A stretch of 64,000 nucleotides of DNA from JBCCIM01 sp965263205 (GCA_965263205.1 CBDHHF010000009.1:128430-192429), one strand, 5' to 3'; shown: positions 18,578-28,269, numbered from the stretch's first letter. Notes: generated from the sequence alone by a model not told the origin. Program-made: numbers and translations.

Positions 18578-20014
18578 ATGAAGGCTCTCATTTCTGCGCT
18601 ATTTTTTTGCGCTGTCCAGTGTTATGGTCGCTGACCTGTATGCACAACCCGCGGCGGTATCATCTCCTTGCCCCGGCTATACAAACACATCATCAACGGA
18701 TAAAAAGAACGATATAGATCGATTCGATACGCACGTTGTACTGTTAACCAGTGCACTGACTACAGCTCAGAAAATGACCTGCCTGGTTACAGAAGGCATC
18801 ACTGCCAGACTGCACAATCTTTTACAAGCAGACGGCCCGCTGTACAAGGTCGAGTTCCAAGATTGGGATAGTCTAAACTGGGTCCCCTCCCGGCAGGATA
18901 CCTACACGTACAATACGGAAGGATTCGTTGAGAGTAGGACACGCAGTTTGTGGGATGCTGGTACTCAATCGTATAGCACAATCAACGCAAAAAGTAGTTA
19001 TACCTATGATACCAGTGGTCTCATGCTGACGAGTACGTGGCAATCATGGAGTGATTCGCTGAATGCGTTTGCAAACGACTCGCAAAGCATCTTTGCCTGG
19101 GATGAAAACGGCGAGTTGGTCAGCACGCATAATTATGGATGGAACGGGACAGACTGGATATTGGGCGCTACATTAACCCGGACCATAGAAAATGGCGTTG
19201 CCATTGAGGAATTGAGGAAGAGACGCAATCAAGATACAGGTGCAATCATCGAGGATACCAGAGTTCTTTTTTGAGCATGATGACCAGCAGCGGATTATTC
19301 AACGTATTGATCAGGTATGGGACGCAACGCTTTCTCGTTGGCAAGACCAGCTACGAGAAAGCAGCTCTTATACAACACTTACGCGAACGGTAAAGGGAGA
19401 TATCTACAACAGCGGTACCTGGCAGCCCACACTCATTTCCTTTACGCTTTTTAATGAGCAGTTTCAACCAATCGAAGAAAGCACTTCGCTGCCTGGAGCC
19501 CAGCCGTTGGGCCGGCGCTTTTACACGTACAATGCCAATGGTGATTTAATCGAAAAGCTGTTTCAGTTTTTTGACCCCATTACCGAGACCTGGCAAAGCA
19601 ATGGGCTTTGGGTTTTCGATGTTGATGATGACGGCGACGTACTGGAACGTCGCACCCTGGAGCTCAATCTCTTTTTGCAAGAACTGGTTTTTGTTGGCCG
19701 GAGTATCTACACGTATTCACCAGCGGTAGACATTGCGGGAAGAACCTATACCCACCCCCGCTTCGCTTTCGCTCTATCCTAATCCAGCGTTGAACCACGT
19801 CAACCTTGCACTGACGTTAGTACAACCCACAGCGCTTCAGATCGAAGTATTTGACGTACTGGGTCGACGTGTTGAAACCATTGCAGATGAGCCGGCCGCC
19901 GTTGGAGTAAAACGATATACATGGATACCCTCAGATTTGCCAGCCGGCATGTATTTCGTTCGCCTCAATACTGACGACATGATCACTACCCGCGTGGTCA
20001 CGCTGATCAAATAG
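18578..20014 (+). pseudogene. Secreted repeat protein with type IX sorting domain, broken by three single-base gains
   Basis: No intact frame covers this gene, but three frames join smoothly if one base is removed at each of T7 (18602-18608), T6 (19267-19272) and G3 (19737-19739). The ATG at 18578 then gives a signal peptide (MKALISALFFALSS..., cleavage near LYA|QP). A body with recurrent 'YTY(N/D)' motifs follows ('YTYNTEGFVES', 'YTYDTSGLML', 'FYTYNANGDLIEK'), loosely like YD/RHS-type repeats. A sorting domain closes it, with 'LSLYPNPALNHVNLAL', 'FDVLGRRVET' and 'GMYFVRL', ending RVVTLIK. Repaired length is about 478 residues. The function is unknown. The breaks may be sequencing errors at homopolymers or true decay; coding character is well kept between them, which favours errors or very recent loss. 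Confidence 0.75.
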
Positions 20015-20026
20015 CTACTTACAACA

Positions 20027-21448
20027 TCAACGCGAACCCAGATACTTCGCCAACGTCTTGGCAAGCCTCTCTCCCCGCAATTCGCCTTCTCTTGCAATGA
20101 TTACGCCATCCGGGTCTAACAGAAAGGTGGTTGGGTAACCTGTTACGCGGTATTGCTCGACAATCTGAAGCAGGGAAAGATCGTCTTCCAAACGCACGAT
20201 TTGGGTCCATGGGAGCTGTTCTTCTTCTACGAACTTTTCCAATGGTTCGAGGTCGTCATTGGCGATAGCCAGGATCTCAAACACATCCCTCGGATAGGCT
20301 TCATATGCTTCGCGCAGCACAGGAACTTCTCCGATACAGGGCGCACACCAGGTCCCCCAAAAATCTAGCAACACATATTTCCCTCTAAAATCAGCAAGAT
20401 GCGCCGTTCCCCCCTCTAGCGTCGGCCCCTCAAAATCAGGCGCGGTCATCCCGGTCCGGAGGCCTATTTCATCAAAGGCGGTTCGATTAAGCGTCAGGGT
20501 AGTTCCTTCCATATCGATGGCTGCCAGCTCAAAAGATTCGCCGGCCAGTTTTATCACGTCACCTATTTCATACGGCTCGGGGATTGATGGGTAATAGCCC
20601 TCGGGAAGTGGCTTTTCTGTCGTGTCCTTTACCATTTCTTCCCGGCGTGCCAGTTGGGCAAGCGGGCGCTCGGGAAAGCCGGCACCGTCAATTGGCTCAA
20701 ACCAAACGCGGGTGTATTGTTTATCAAACAACCCCGACTTCACAACATCAGCAACCCACCAGGCATACTGTTCACCTTTAACCGTCAGGGTACCCGTGTG
20801 GTACATCTCGCTGCCAAACACCACCGCATTTCTGGATATGGCAAATTTATTGAGCGGATCTACAAGCACAGGCAGCGATGAGGTTACTACCTCTTCCCCA
20901 TCGAAAAAGTCAAAACTAACTTCTACCCGCGGTAACAACAGCACCGTTTCCCGCCAGTCTCGCTCGTCATCCATCGCTGGAAAGGTGTGTACCACTTCAT
21001 CTGCAAAGTCTTCATCGTTGTCCGTATCGAAGAGCACAACGCGTTGGCTGTCTGCCGTGAAAGCCATGACATACATAACTTCCTGATCCACATACGCAGC
21101 GGTGTACAACGTAGAATCATAAGATGCATCATCTGCCCAGGATGCGTATTCGGAGCTGTCCATCTCTCCAATGTGATAGCCGTGAAATGCAAGCTGCTCG
21201 ATTTGCATGTGCTCCGCGTATAGCTCAGGCTGAAGCAAAGAATCTGGAATGCCAATCACCGCCGGCCGTATTCTCGCCCAAAAGTCATCCTCCGAAGGAT
21301 CTTCCGCTTTTGAAAAGCCCAGCATGTGGGCAAAAGGGCTAGTACCATCTGCGCGGGAAAGCTGCACGGTCAGGGTATCCCCATCTCCCGTTGATGCCTG
21401 GCAACCAAACACAAAAAAGGGCACAACAATCCAGAGATATTTGAGCAT
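20027..21448 (-). CDS. TlpA/ResA-type thioredoxin-fold lipoprotein
   Basis: The chosen start at 21448 gives 473 residues and a compact lipoprotein signal (MLKYLWIVVPFFVFGC, lipidated Cys16). A longer frame starts at 21571 but would bury this signal. Residues 20-320 are an uncharacterised beta-rich region. The C-terminal 130 residues are an AhpC/TSA-type thioredoxin domain with the redox pair Cys368-Cys371 in 'WGTWCAPCIGE' and the cis-proline loop 'TGYPTTFL'. Such proteins reduce disulfides in the periplasm, for example during cytochrome maturation or under oxidative stress. It converges on the broken sorting-domain gene with 12 bases between them. Confidence 0.88.
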   Translation of the reverse strand: MLKYLWIVVPFFVFGCQASTGDGDTLTVQLSRADGTSPFAHMLGFSKAEDPSEDDFWARIRPAVIGIPDSLLQPELYAEHMQIEQLAFHGYHIGEMDSSEYASWADDASYDSTLYTAAYVDQEVMYVMAFTADSQRVVLFDTDNDEDFADEVVHTFPAMDDERDWRETVLLLPRVEVSFDFFDGEEVVTSSLPVLVDPLNKFAISRNAVVFGSEMYHTGTLTVKGEQYAWWVADVVKSGLFDKQYTRVWFEPIDGAGFPERPLAQLARREEMVKDTTEKPLPEGYYPSIPEPYEIGDVIKLAGESFELAAIDMEGTTLTLNRTAFDEIGLRTGMTAPDFEGPTLEGGTAHLADFRGKYVLLDFWGTWCAPCIGEVPVLREAYEAYPRDVFEILAIANDDLEPLEKFVEEEQLPWTQIVRLEDDLSLLQIVEQYRVTGYPTTFLLDPDGVIIAREGELRGERLAKTLAKYLGSR

Positions 21449-21645
21449 TTCTAATTTACACGTTGGGAAAGGACATCCAAAATATACCCCTTTCCATGAG
21501 CAATAAAAATGTTGCGCATCTGCACCATACAAGCCGATTTGAAAGCTGAACCCCTGCAAGGCTTCTGTCACTTTTGTAACACCCCTTACAATCCTGCATC
21601 AAACCGCCACAACCGAAAAAAACACATGCACTAGCCTTCAAAGCA

Positions 21646-22152
21646 ATGACTATATCAAAGCAAATAACCATTGATGCGCCGGCCGCAAAAGTGTGGCAAG
21701 TTGTGGCGCATGACTTTCACAAAGCAGACCAATGGGCGTCCTCGGTTAACCATTCTACATCGAGAAAAGCCGGCCCCGTCCCAGATGGCTGTCCGCTCGA
21801 CGCAGCAGGCCGTGCCTGCGATACGTCCATCGGTGGGGTCAAGGAAGAAATTGTCTACTACAACGAAGCCGGCAAAAAATTTGGCTACCGGGCCACGGCC
21901 GAAAAAATGCCATTTTTTGTCAAAAACCTGGTCAACAACTGGCAGGTGATACCGCAAGGTGAGCACAGCGCCAAGGTTGATATGAAGCTAAACATTGACC
22001 TGATGCCTGTAATCGGCACCGTTATGAGCCCCATGATGAAAGTCCAGATGGGCAAACTGCTTGGCGAGGCTGTCGAAGAGCTCAAGTTTTTTATCGAGCA
22101 CGGGAAGCCGCACCCAAGGAAAGTACAGGCTATGGCAAACGCCTCAGCTTAA
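21646..22152 (+). CDS. SRPBCC-family protein (cytoplasmic)
   Basis: The product has 168 residues with no signal peptide. 'ITIDAPAAKVWQVVAHDF' at the start and a C-terminal helix ('MSPMMKVQMGKLLGEAVEELKFFIEHG') are the ends of the START/SRPBCC helix-grip fold, which holds a hydrophobic ligand. The family includes polyketide cyclases and lipid carriers, so the ligand cannot be named. It is first of a tight group with the tautomerase (41-base gap) and a second, exported SRPBCC protein. Confidence 0.85.
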   Translation: MTISKQITIDAPAAKVWQVVAHDFHKADQWASSVNHSTSRKAGPVPDGCPLDAAGRACDTSIGGVKEEIVYYNEAGKKFGYRATAEKMPFFVKNLVNNWQVIPQGEHSAKVDMKLNIDLMPVIGTVMSPMMKVQMGKLLGEAVEELKFFIEHGKPHPRKVQAMANASA

Positions 22153-22193
22153 CCCAATACCCCTCTTTTATTAAACCCTAAAACAACAAAACC

Positions 22194-22391
22194 ATGCCTA
22201 CAATCAAAATTACAGTACCTAAAAATGCCTGGACCACAGAAGAAAAAGCCAAAATTGCTGAACGGGTAACCGACGCATTGAATGCCGTTGCCACTGAAAG
22301 CAATAAAGGAGACATCAAGCAGTACATCAACACCCATATCCACGAAACCGCTGAAGGCGGCTACGCGATGGGCGGCCAGGTTGTCGGCTAA
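22194..22391 (+). CDS. Tautomerase-family small protein (4-oxalocrotonate tautomerase-like)
   Basis: The product has 65 residues. After removal of Met the chain starts with Pro ('MPTIKITVPKNAW'), the catalytic base of the 4-oxalocrotonate tautomerase superfamily. The length matches the roughly 62-residue subunits that form hexamers. The rest ('EEKAKIAERVTDALNAV', 'INTHIHETAEGGYAMGG') fits the beta-alpha-beta fold. The reaction would be keto-enol tautomerisation of an unknown substrate. It lies between two SRPBCC genes, all in one direction, so a shared small-molecule task is plausible. Confidence 0.85.
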   Translation: MPTIKITVPKNAWTTEEKAKIAERVTDALNAVATESNKGDIKQYINTHIHETAEGGYAMGGQVVG

Positions 22392-22416
22392 CACCTTCTT
22401 CGACATTTAATCACCA

Positions 22417-22439
22417 AGCGCCGCGGCAAGCGCGGCGCT
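22417..22439 (+). terminator. Hairpin between tautomerase and second SRPBCC gene
   Basis: AGCGCCGCG (22417-22425) pairs perfectly with CGCGGCGCT (22431-22439) around a 5-base loop. No T-run follows, so it may attenuate transcription or protect a 3' end rather than end transcription fully. Confidence 0.5.
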
Positions 22440-22457
22440 TATGCTAACCTGACAAAC

Positions 22458-23063
22458 ATGAAACGATCAATAACTTCCCTGTTGCTCCTCGTGATATTGC
22501 TCCTCGCTGCTGTGCCGCAGACAGCAGCCCAAAGCATGAGCAAAAAATACAAAACCATTAAAGTTGAACGCGTAATCAATGCGCCGGCTGAACGCGTATG
22601 GCAGGCTATGGTGCTTGACTATGGCGAAATTTCTAACTTTGCGCCTTCCATTTACGCGTCAAACTACGAACGAGGCTCGCTGAAGGGAGAGCTCGGCGCA
22701 GAACGCAAATGTTCGTTCAATAAAAAAGGGACCCGATGGACCCATGAGCGTATCGGAGCTATCGATAATGAACAAATGGTGATGCGCAACTACATCATTG
22801 ATGCCGGAAAATTCCCGCTCGATATGGACAACTCGCAAGCGTTCTACCGCGTGCAAGATAACGGTGATGGGACATCGACAGCGAGTTATGAATTTCAATA
22901 CAGGGCCAAACCAGCATTTATGGGCGGCATTATGAAAGGTCGATTCAAAAAACAGTTGGCCGAAACTCTGATGGGGCTCGACCACTACGTCACCACGGGC
23001 GAAATTGTAAACGCGACCACAGGCAATTGGAAGGCTATCAAGAAAAAATACAAGAAAGGCTAG
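22458..23063 (+). CDS. Exported SRPBCC-family protein
   Basis: The product has 201 residues. A clear signal peptide (MKRSITSLLLLVILLLAAVPQTAA|QS) is followed by an SRPBCC domain opening 'VERVINAPAERVWQAMVLDYGEISNFAP' and closing with a long helix and a basic tail 'WKAIKKKYKKG'. It is an extracytoplasmic relative of the first protein of this cluster. Ligand-binding proteins of this fold are usually cytosolic, so export is notable. The substrate is unknown. Confidence 0.85.
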   Translation: MKRSITSLLLLVILLLAAVPQTAAQSMSKKYKTIKVERVINAPAERVWQAMVLDYGEISNFAPSIYASNYERGSLKGELGAERKCSFNKKGTRWTHERIGAIDNEQMVMRNYIIDAGKFPLDMDNSQAFYRVQDNGDGTSTASYEFQYRAKPAFMGGIMKGRFKKQLAETLMGLDHYVTTGEIVNATTGNWKAIKKKYKKG

Positions 23064-23195
23064 GCTTCCGGCAGTCAATTGCCAACGCTATGACAACGAA
23101 CCTGGTATATCGACGCATCGTCAAGGTATACCAGATTCGTTGTTGGTAGTCACAAAACCGTTGTTTCGTCGCCCCTCTATCTATACGCTTATACA

Positions 23196-24068
23196 ATGAA
23201 AAACCCTTTAACCTCTCAGTATTCAGAAGAAGAAAATATCCGACTCGTCGAACAAACACTCGCCGGCGATCGGAATGCGCTCGACACACTTGTTCATTTA
23301 CACCAGCCCTTCATTTACAACGTGGCCTGGAAAATGACACACAACCCGGATGATGCGCTCGACCTGACCCAGGAAGTGCTCATCAAAGTCATTACCAAAC
23401 TCTCTCAATTTAAATTCAACAGCGCGTTCAGAACCTGGCTCTATCGCATTGTGATGAACGAGTTTCTGCAAACCAAACGGCGAAAGACAGAAACACAGTT
23501 CACCAGTTTTGAAGCGTACGGCAAACAGTTGGATGCCATTCCTAACGGCGAACTCAGTGTTGAAGAAGAACTGGAGCAGGCTGAGCTATCAAAAGAAATG
23601 CAAATCCGATGTATGTCGGGTATGCTGATGTGCCTGACAAGAGAACAGCGATTAATCTACTTGCTAGGTGACACGTTTGGGGTGAACCATAAATTGGGCG
23701 CTGAATTGTTTGAGATATCGCCGCAAAATTTCAGGGTGAAACTGCACCGGGCGCGCAAGGAGCTTTACAATTACATGAACAACAAATGCGGCCTGGTGAA
23801 CACCGCCAATCCATGCCGGTGCCCCAAGAAGGCCAAGACACTCCTGTCGATGGGTTTGTTGGATGAAAACACGCGGCAGTTCAACATCTCACACCAACAC
23901 AAAATTGCCGACTATGTCGAAGGGAAACACGAGGCTGCCAAAGACTCTGTTGATGCCAAATACGCAGCCCTGTTTAGAAACCACCCAACCAAAGAAGACT
24001 TCAGCAAAACCACAATCATTGATGAAATACTGAACGACGAAGAACTGAAGCGGCATTTTGCCTGGTAG
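23196..24068 (+). CDS. ECF-type sigma-70 factor with C-terminal extension
   Basis: The product has 290 residues, about 100 more than a basic ECF factor. Region 2 is at about 20-95, with 'NPDDALDLTQEVLIKVITKL' and 'FRTWLYRIVMNEFL'. Region 4 is at about 135-190, with 'LTREQRLIYLLGDTFGVNHKLGAELFEISPQNFRVKLHRAR'. It then adds a Cys-containing segment 'NKCGLVNTANPCRCPKKAKT' and a tail of some 80 residues. The Cys group could bind metal or sense redox state. No anti-sigma factor is adjacent, which fits ECF groups regulated through their own C-terminal domain. It follows the SRPBCC cluster by 132 bases and might control it; this is only positional inference. Confidence 0.9.
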   Translation: MKNPLTSQYSEEENIRLVEQTLAGDRNALDTLVHLHQPFIYNVAWKMTHNPDDALDLTQEVLIKVITKLSQFKFNSAFRTWLYRIVMNEFLQTKRRKTETQFTSFEAYGKQLDAIPNGELSVEEELEQAELSKEMQIRCMSGMLMCLTREQRLIYLLGDTFGVNHKLGAELFEISPQNFRVKLHRARKELYNYMNNKCGLVNTANPCRCPKKAKTLLSMGLLDENTRQFNISHQHKIADYVEGKHEAAKDSVDAKYAALFRNHPTKEDFSKTTIIDEILNDEELKRHFAW

Positions 24069-24108
24069 CTTATACCAGTGCTGTCATCAGCCATCATCTG
24101 TGTTTTGA

Positions 24109-24492
24109 TCACAAGTCCAGGGCCAGTATCAGACAGGAGATGAAAAGCAGGAATGCTACCGGAGTGCCCGTTAAACGTTCTGGCTTGCTTTTAGAAACAG
24201 CATTTCCCAGTGTACTAAGCGCAAACATACAGACGAGGATCCAAAGCACAATCCCTGCGACTCTACCAAATCCTGCAACACCGATCCACTCTTTGGATAC
24301 GAGTACACTTATGCTTCCGAGTACGGCGATGCCAATTGAAAAGAAACTGGCGATACGTAGTTTAATCGGCAGTTTTTTAGTCTGGCCGCCCCACGCCAAA
24401 TGACCAATGGGTGCCCCCAGAGCCAATAAGGCTTGAAAAATGGCGAGGTATGCAAAACATGCAAGGGCGATGTAAGCAGCGATCTGGCTCAT
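24109..24492 (-). CDS. Four-helix membrane protein, unknown function
   Basis: The product has 127 residues. Hydrophobic segments lie at about 5-27, 45-66, 74-97 and 107-126, and the loop between the first two is basic ('GGQTKKLPIKLR'). The helix spacing is regular and the codon pattern is consistent, so it is a real gene. I recognise no family motif. It is on the same strand as the next unknown gene, 33 bases away. Confidence 0.65.
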   Translation of the reverse strand: MSQIAAYIALACFAYLAIFQALLALGAPIGHLAWGGQTKKLPIKLRIASFFSIGIAVLGSISVLVSKEWIGVAGFGRVAGIVLWILVCMFALSTLGNAVSKSKPERLTGTPVAFLLFISCLILALDL

Positions 24493-24525
24493 GAGCAGGA
24501 TAATTGACGGTGCGAGCGTGAGTGA

Positions 24526-25188
24526 TCAAGCATAATCAGCAATGAAAACGTCAGGAGGCAATTCCTGTACGGCATCCATTGCAATGAGTTGCTGGAGTAC
24601 ATAGTTAAACAGTTCTCGGGTAGATCGCAAGGCATCGAGGTCCTCAAGCAGTGGCCGGCTAGACCAGACCAGGATGTCTACATCCCCAGGCAATTTCTTC
24701 TTGAAGATATTGGCGTCTTTGTCTCGTATTTCAAGCAAGGCATTTTGTGGCATGGATGCCAAATGGGCCTGCATTGTTTTATCTGAAAAGAATCGTTTCA
24801 CAAGCTCCTCATCTGTACCCCGCATGATAAATTGCGCATCAAATTCGGGATCTCCAATCTCCACATCTTTAAGTAGCTTCACAAACTTGAGTGCCGTTGC
24901 AAACAGTGAGTCGAGCTCGCGGTAGATTTTAAACCGAAAACCACCCGGATTGGAAATCAACGTTCGCAATCGGGTTGTGAGTCGTACAGGCTGGTTCTGT
25001 GCCCCTTGCGATACGATGGTGTCCAGTAGCACCTGGAATCCTTTGTACGTGTATTGTACTGTACCAGGCGCTGCGATTTGCATGATCGAAGGCCGGCTGT
25101 GGGGCCCCTCCGTAAAGACACCACCTACTTCTTCTGCAAAGGCTGCCCAGGTGGCAACAGCAGGTATTGGCTCGGCCTCATTAGCCAT
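24526..25188 (-). CDS. Hypothetical cytoplasmic protein, DUF3137-like core
   Basis: The product has 220 residues with no signal or membrane segment. The middle 'DVEIGDPEFDAQFIMRGTDEELVKRFFS' resembles the conserved block of DUF3137-type and related proteins ('GDPEFDxxFxVxGxDE'). No catalytic motif is visible. It may form a unit with the downstream membrane protein at 24109-24492. Confidence 0.65.
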   Translation of the reverse strand: MANEAEPIPAVATWAAFAEEVGGVFTEGPHSRPSIMQIAAPGTVQYTYKGFQVLLDTIVSQGAQNQPVRLTTRLRTLISNPGGFRFKIYRELDSLFATALKFVKLLKDVEIGDPEFDAQFIMRGTDEELVKRFFSDKTMQAHLASMPQNALLEIRDKDANIFKKKLPGDVDILVWSSRPLLEDLDALRSTRELFNYVLQQLIAMDAVQELPPDVFIADYA

Positions 25189-25302
25189 GATTAGCGCCCA
25201 ATTAAGTTACATAAAAACCAATGGGCTGAAGCTACAGATACCAATCGAAGAAACCAAACGGCTTGCAACCGACTGCGAATGAACTGAGGATTTTTGTATG
25301 GC

Positions 25303-26865
25303 TTAAACTGTTTGTACCTGGAGCCCCTGCTGCTCTGTCACGTTTGAGATCACTTCTATAATCTCGTCGATTTTAAATGGTTTATATACAAACCCTGCCA
25401 TGCCGGCTTCCAGACACGCCTCTTTGCTCCCTGTCATGGCATCAGCAGATAACGCAACAATTGCCGGCGCCCCCTGAATTGCAGGATCGGTCTGGATCAA
25501 GCGAGCAGCTTCAATGCCATTGAGCTTTGGCATATGTAAATCCATAAAGACCATGTCGTACTCATCCTTCCTGCATGCCTCAACGGCTGCCTCTCCATCA
25601 GCAACAACCGTTGGACTCATGCCGAGGTTAAGCAATACCTGGCGGATAACAAGTTGATTCACGGAGTTGTCTTCGGCAACCAAAATATTGCAAGGCACGA
25701 GCACCGGTTTTTCGTTTACATGCATTGGGTCATCAACATCCATTGCTACGGGCGTACAGGGCACACGCATTGTAAAGACACTGCCAACATCTACTTTACT
25801 CTGCACATCGATCCTCCCGTCCATCAGGGACAGTAAGTTTTTGCAGATAGACAACCCCAATCCAGTCCCGCCAAACTCCCGTTCAATAGAGTTATCCTCC
25901 TGTGCAAACTGATCCCAAATCACGTCCGTGTTTGCAATGCCTTTTCCGGTGTCATGCACTTCAATGACCAGCTCAACCTGCTCTCCGGCTAACGGCCTTG
26001 TCTTTACGCCAATCGTGACGGTACCTTTGTCCGTAAACTTGATGGCGTTGGATACAAGGTTCAATAATACCTGCTTTATGCGCTGCACGTCAAGGATTAG
26101 CAATGCCGGCACATCCTCATCGATGTCCAGATGGTAATGAATCTCTTTCGATTGTGCTTTTTCTTGAAACAGATCGTACACCAATTGAATGGCTTTTCTA
26201 ACGTCTGCCTGAACAGGTTCTATCGTAATTTTTCCTGATTCAATTTTTGACAGATCCAGAATGTCGTTGATCACGGCCAACAAACCTTCACCACACGCCA
26301 TAATCACTTCCGTCCACTCTTCCTGCTGTTCATTAAGTGGCGTTTGTTGAAGCAGTTGCAACAAACCGAGCATGCCGTTCAGCGGCGTCCTGATTTCGTG
26401 CGACATATTTGCAAGAAACAATGACTTTGCCTTCACAGCAGCCAGTGCTTTTAACTCCGCTTCTTTTTCCCTCGTGATGTCTGTGTGTGTACCCGTAAAC
26501 CGAACGGCCTGCCCTTCCGCATTGCGCTCTACAACTCTGCCTCGATCCAGGATATACACCCAATGGCCATCGCGGTGCTTCATTCTGTGTACGTTCTCAT
26601 AGAATTCCGTCTCGCCGTTCATATGAGCCTGGATATCCGCAAAGGCACTCGCCAAATCATCAGGGTGCACCAGGCGCTCCCAAGACGATACGGTCTGCTC
26701 AATATCAGCAAGATCATAACCGAGCATCGATGCCCATCGCTCATCAAAAATCACGTCGCCCGTCATCGGGTTCCAATCCCACATGCCAAGTCGCGTGCCT
26801 TCTACAACCAGTTCAAGGCGTTCTCTTTGCTGATCAGGCCCCAGCTCTTCAACGTTCAGCAGCAT
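25303..26865 (-). CDS. Hybrid histidine kinase: PAS-HisKA-HATPase-receiver
   Basis: The product has 520 residues. A PAS domain at about 14-135 ('GMWDWNPMTGDVIF', closing with the PAC-type 'HTDITREKEAELKA') is followed by the dimerisation/phosphoacceptor domain with His156 in 'FLANMSHEIRTPLNG'. The ATP-binding domain spans about 260-372 ('LVSNAIKFTD', 'DTGKGIANTD', 'GTGLGLSICKNL'). A receiver domain is at about 392-515 with phospho-acceptor Asp442 in 'DMVFMDLHMPKLNG' and the conserved Lys in 'VYKPF'. No membrane segment exists, so it senses a cytosolic signal. No separate response regulator or Hpt protein is next to it. Confidence 0.95.
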   Translation of the reverse strand: MLLNVEELGPDQQRERLELVVEGTRLGMWDWNPMTGDVIFDERWASMLGYDLADIEQTVSSWERLVHPDDLASAFADIQAHMNGETEFYENVHRMKHRDGHWVYILDRGRVVERNAEGQAVRFTGTHTDITREKEAELKALAAVKAKSLFLANMSHEIRTPLNGMLGLLQLLQQTPLNEQQEEWTEVIMACGEGLLAVINDILDLSKIESGKITIEPVQADVRKAIQLVYDLFQEKAQSKEIHYHLDIDEDVPALLILDVQRIKQVLLNLVSNAIKFTDKGTVTIGVKTRPLAGEQVELVIEVHDTGKGIANTDVIWDQFAQEDNSIEREFGGTGLGLSICKNLLSLMDGRIDVQSKVDVGSVFTMRVPCTPVAMDVDDPMHVNEKPVLVPCNILVAEDNSVNQLVIRQVLLNLGMSPTVVADGEAAVEACRKDEYDMVFMDLHMPKLNGIEAARLIQTDPAIQGAPAIVALSADAMTGSKEACLEAGMAGFVYKPFKIDEIIEVISNVTEQQGLQVQTV

Positions 26866-27442
26866 CTTTATTAACCATACATTTTACCAGTGTCCTTCAT
26901 TATAATCGGAGGATCAACATTGATTCTTTAAAGGCAAGGAAAAAATGGTTAATCAAATGCTTTCATTTAAGCCCAGCATCGCACAGCACAGGTGCCACAT
27001 CGGTATACATTGTTTGCAGTGGGAGGAACTACTTTATTTCCCCGAGGTGCTGAACCTACGCTGATTAAAAGAAAACAGGACTATCGGGCGCGTAGGTGAG
27101 TATGTGAAAGCACACACAGCTGACTGAATCGCTTTAGGCGAATTCTCATCCGCTGGGAGAAAAATGTTGAAAATCATATAGCCTTTCTACCTCTGGCTTT
27201 TGCCATGATTGTTTGGAGACATTGCCCGGGTTTTCGGAGAGGCTCTAAATACAGTCACATGAATTTTGATGGGTTGTTCGTAGGCCATGTTAAAGCCTGT
27301 GTAATGGAATAAGCCCCCAAAAACCGTCAACCTGTAACCTGCAACAGCAAACACAGCCCTCCGACAAAATCGATGTGTTTACACGTAGTACTTAGACAAG
27401 CCCATTCGCAAAATCTGTAGCCCTACCGACCAAAACACGTCA
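26866..27442. other. Non-coding gap with repeat remnants
   Basis: These 577 bases lie between divergent starts. Apart from a remnant of one end of the 18365 MITE-like element (27228-27250, GGTTTTCGGAGAGGCTCTAA) and a heptamer/hairpin repeat at 27322-27393, I see no gene or RNA. The promoter of the histidine kinase must lie near 26866-26950. Confidence 0.5.
27322..27393 (+). repeat. 7-base AAC tract with degenerate hairpin (orphan copy)
   Basis: Four heptamers beginning AAC run from 27322 to 27349. The expected stem follows (27347-27362 with 27367-27382, about 10 of 16 pairs) around the loop GACA, then CTTAG near 27390. In other copies CTTAG is the reverse of a gene's stop codon plus G, but no gene ends here. 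Confidence 0.55.
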
Positions 27443-28081
27443 ATGCATCAAATTAAATACATACTTGGAGCAGTTTATGACTTGCTAAGCTACAATTTTT
27501 CAACGCTCTTGCTTTACGTTGTACTCATCATTGGATGCACGCTCGTTCTTCCAGTTGTTCTGCGCCACTACGTCCGCCAGTGGGCAGATGAATTACATCC
27601 GGTTTTTGAGAAGGCGTACGTCTTAGCCGGCCTCATCACGGGTATTGTGCTCGTCTTCATTGACCGTGGCTACGCGCTAAACTCTTACCATTCCCTCGGC
27701 TTTGCTGCCTTCTTTGCTTTTGCAATCCCCTTAACGGCACTTGCGTGGGGTGCATTGGGGTACCTCAAAACGGAGTTTGTAAACGACAAGGTTAAGGCCT
27801 GGCTTCGCGCAGTCTTTTTGTGCCTCATCCTTGCATTAACAGGTAGTTTTGGCCTCCCAAAATGGGATGTATATCGCGGCAAAAACTGGTGTGAGCGGGC
27901 GTCAGCTTTAGAACCCAGGCAGCCTCACCCGAAAAGCATTGGCTTGGAGCCCTTAAACGTAAGATATTCATATCACAACGAGCGGAGTACAGTGTGTTGG
28001 GTAACGATACCGGGTAGTTTTTTATACTGGTCTTATCAAGACCGATCTGACACATGGTACCTGAATTGCTATTTTTGTTGA
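27443..28081 (+). CDS. Hypothetical membrane protein
   Basis: The product has 212 residues. Hydrophobic segments lie at about 17-41, 56-74, 83-107 and 116-136. A hydrophilic C-terminal part of about 75 residues follows, with several Cys ('NWCERA', 'TVCWV', 'LNCYFC'). I recognise no family, and the tail is unusually rich in aromatic residues and Cys. The start ATG gives the first helix a short positive N-terminus. It is a single gene. Confidence 0.5.
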   Translation: MHQIKYILGAVYDLLSYNFSTLLLYVVLIIGCTLVLPVVLRHYVRQWADELHPVFEKAYVLAGLITGIVLVFIDRGYALNSYHSLGFAAFFAFAIPLTALAWGALGYLKTEFVNDKVKAWLRAVFLCLILALTGSFGLPKWDVYRGKNWCERASALEPRQPHPKSIGLEPLNVRYSYHNERSTVCWVTIPGSFLYWSYQDRSDTWYLNCYFC

Positions 28082-28269
28082 TGTAACACAACCCCATGCC
28101 AATCAACAATATCTAGCGTAGCCTGTAAAGCAGCAGAATTTGGGAATATCTTAACCGTTCGATTGCCCCTTGCGGTTTTCCGCTTTGGTGTGCAAATTAC
28201 CAGCCACACCATCATCTTAGTACCATGTATGTATCTCGTAAATCTGCCGGCTCCTTGCAGGGCCACAGC

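Noticed and set aside
21449..21571. 41-residue extension of the TlpA-like lipoprotein
   Set aside because: It would bury a clear lipoprotein signal starting at 21448.
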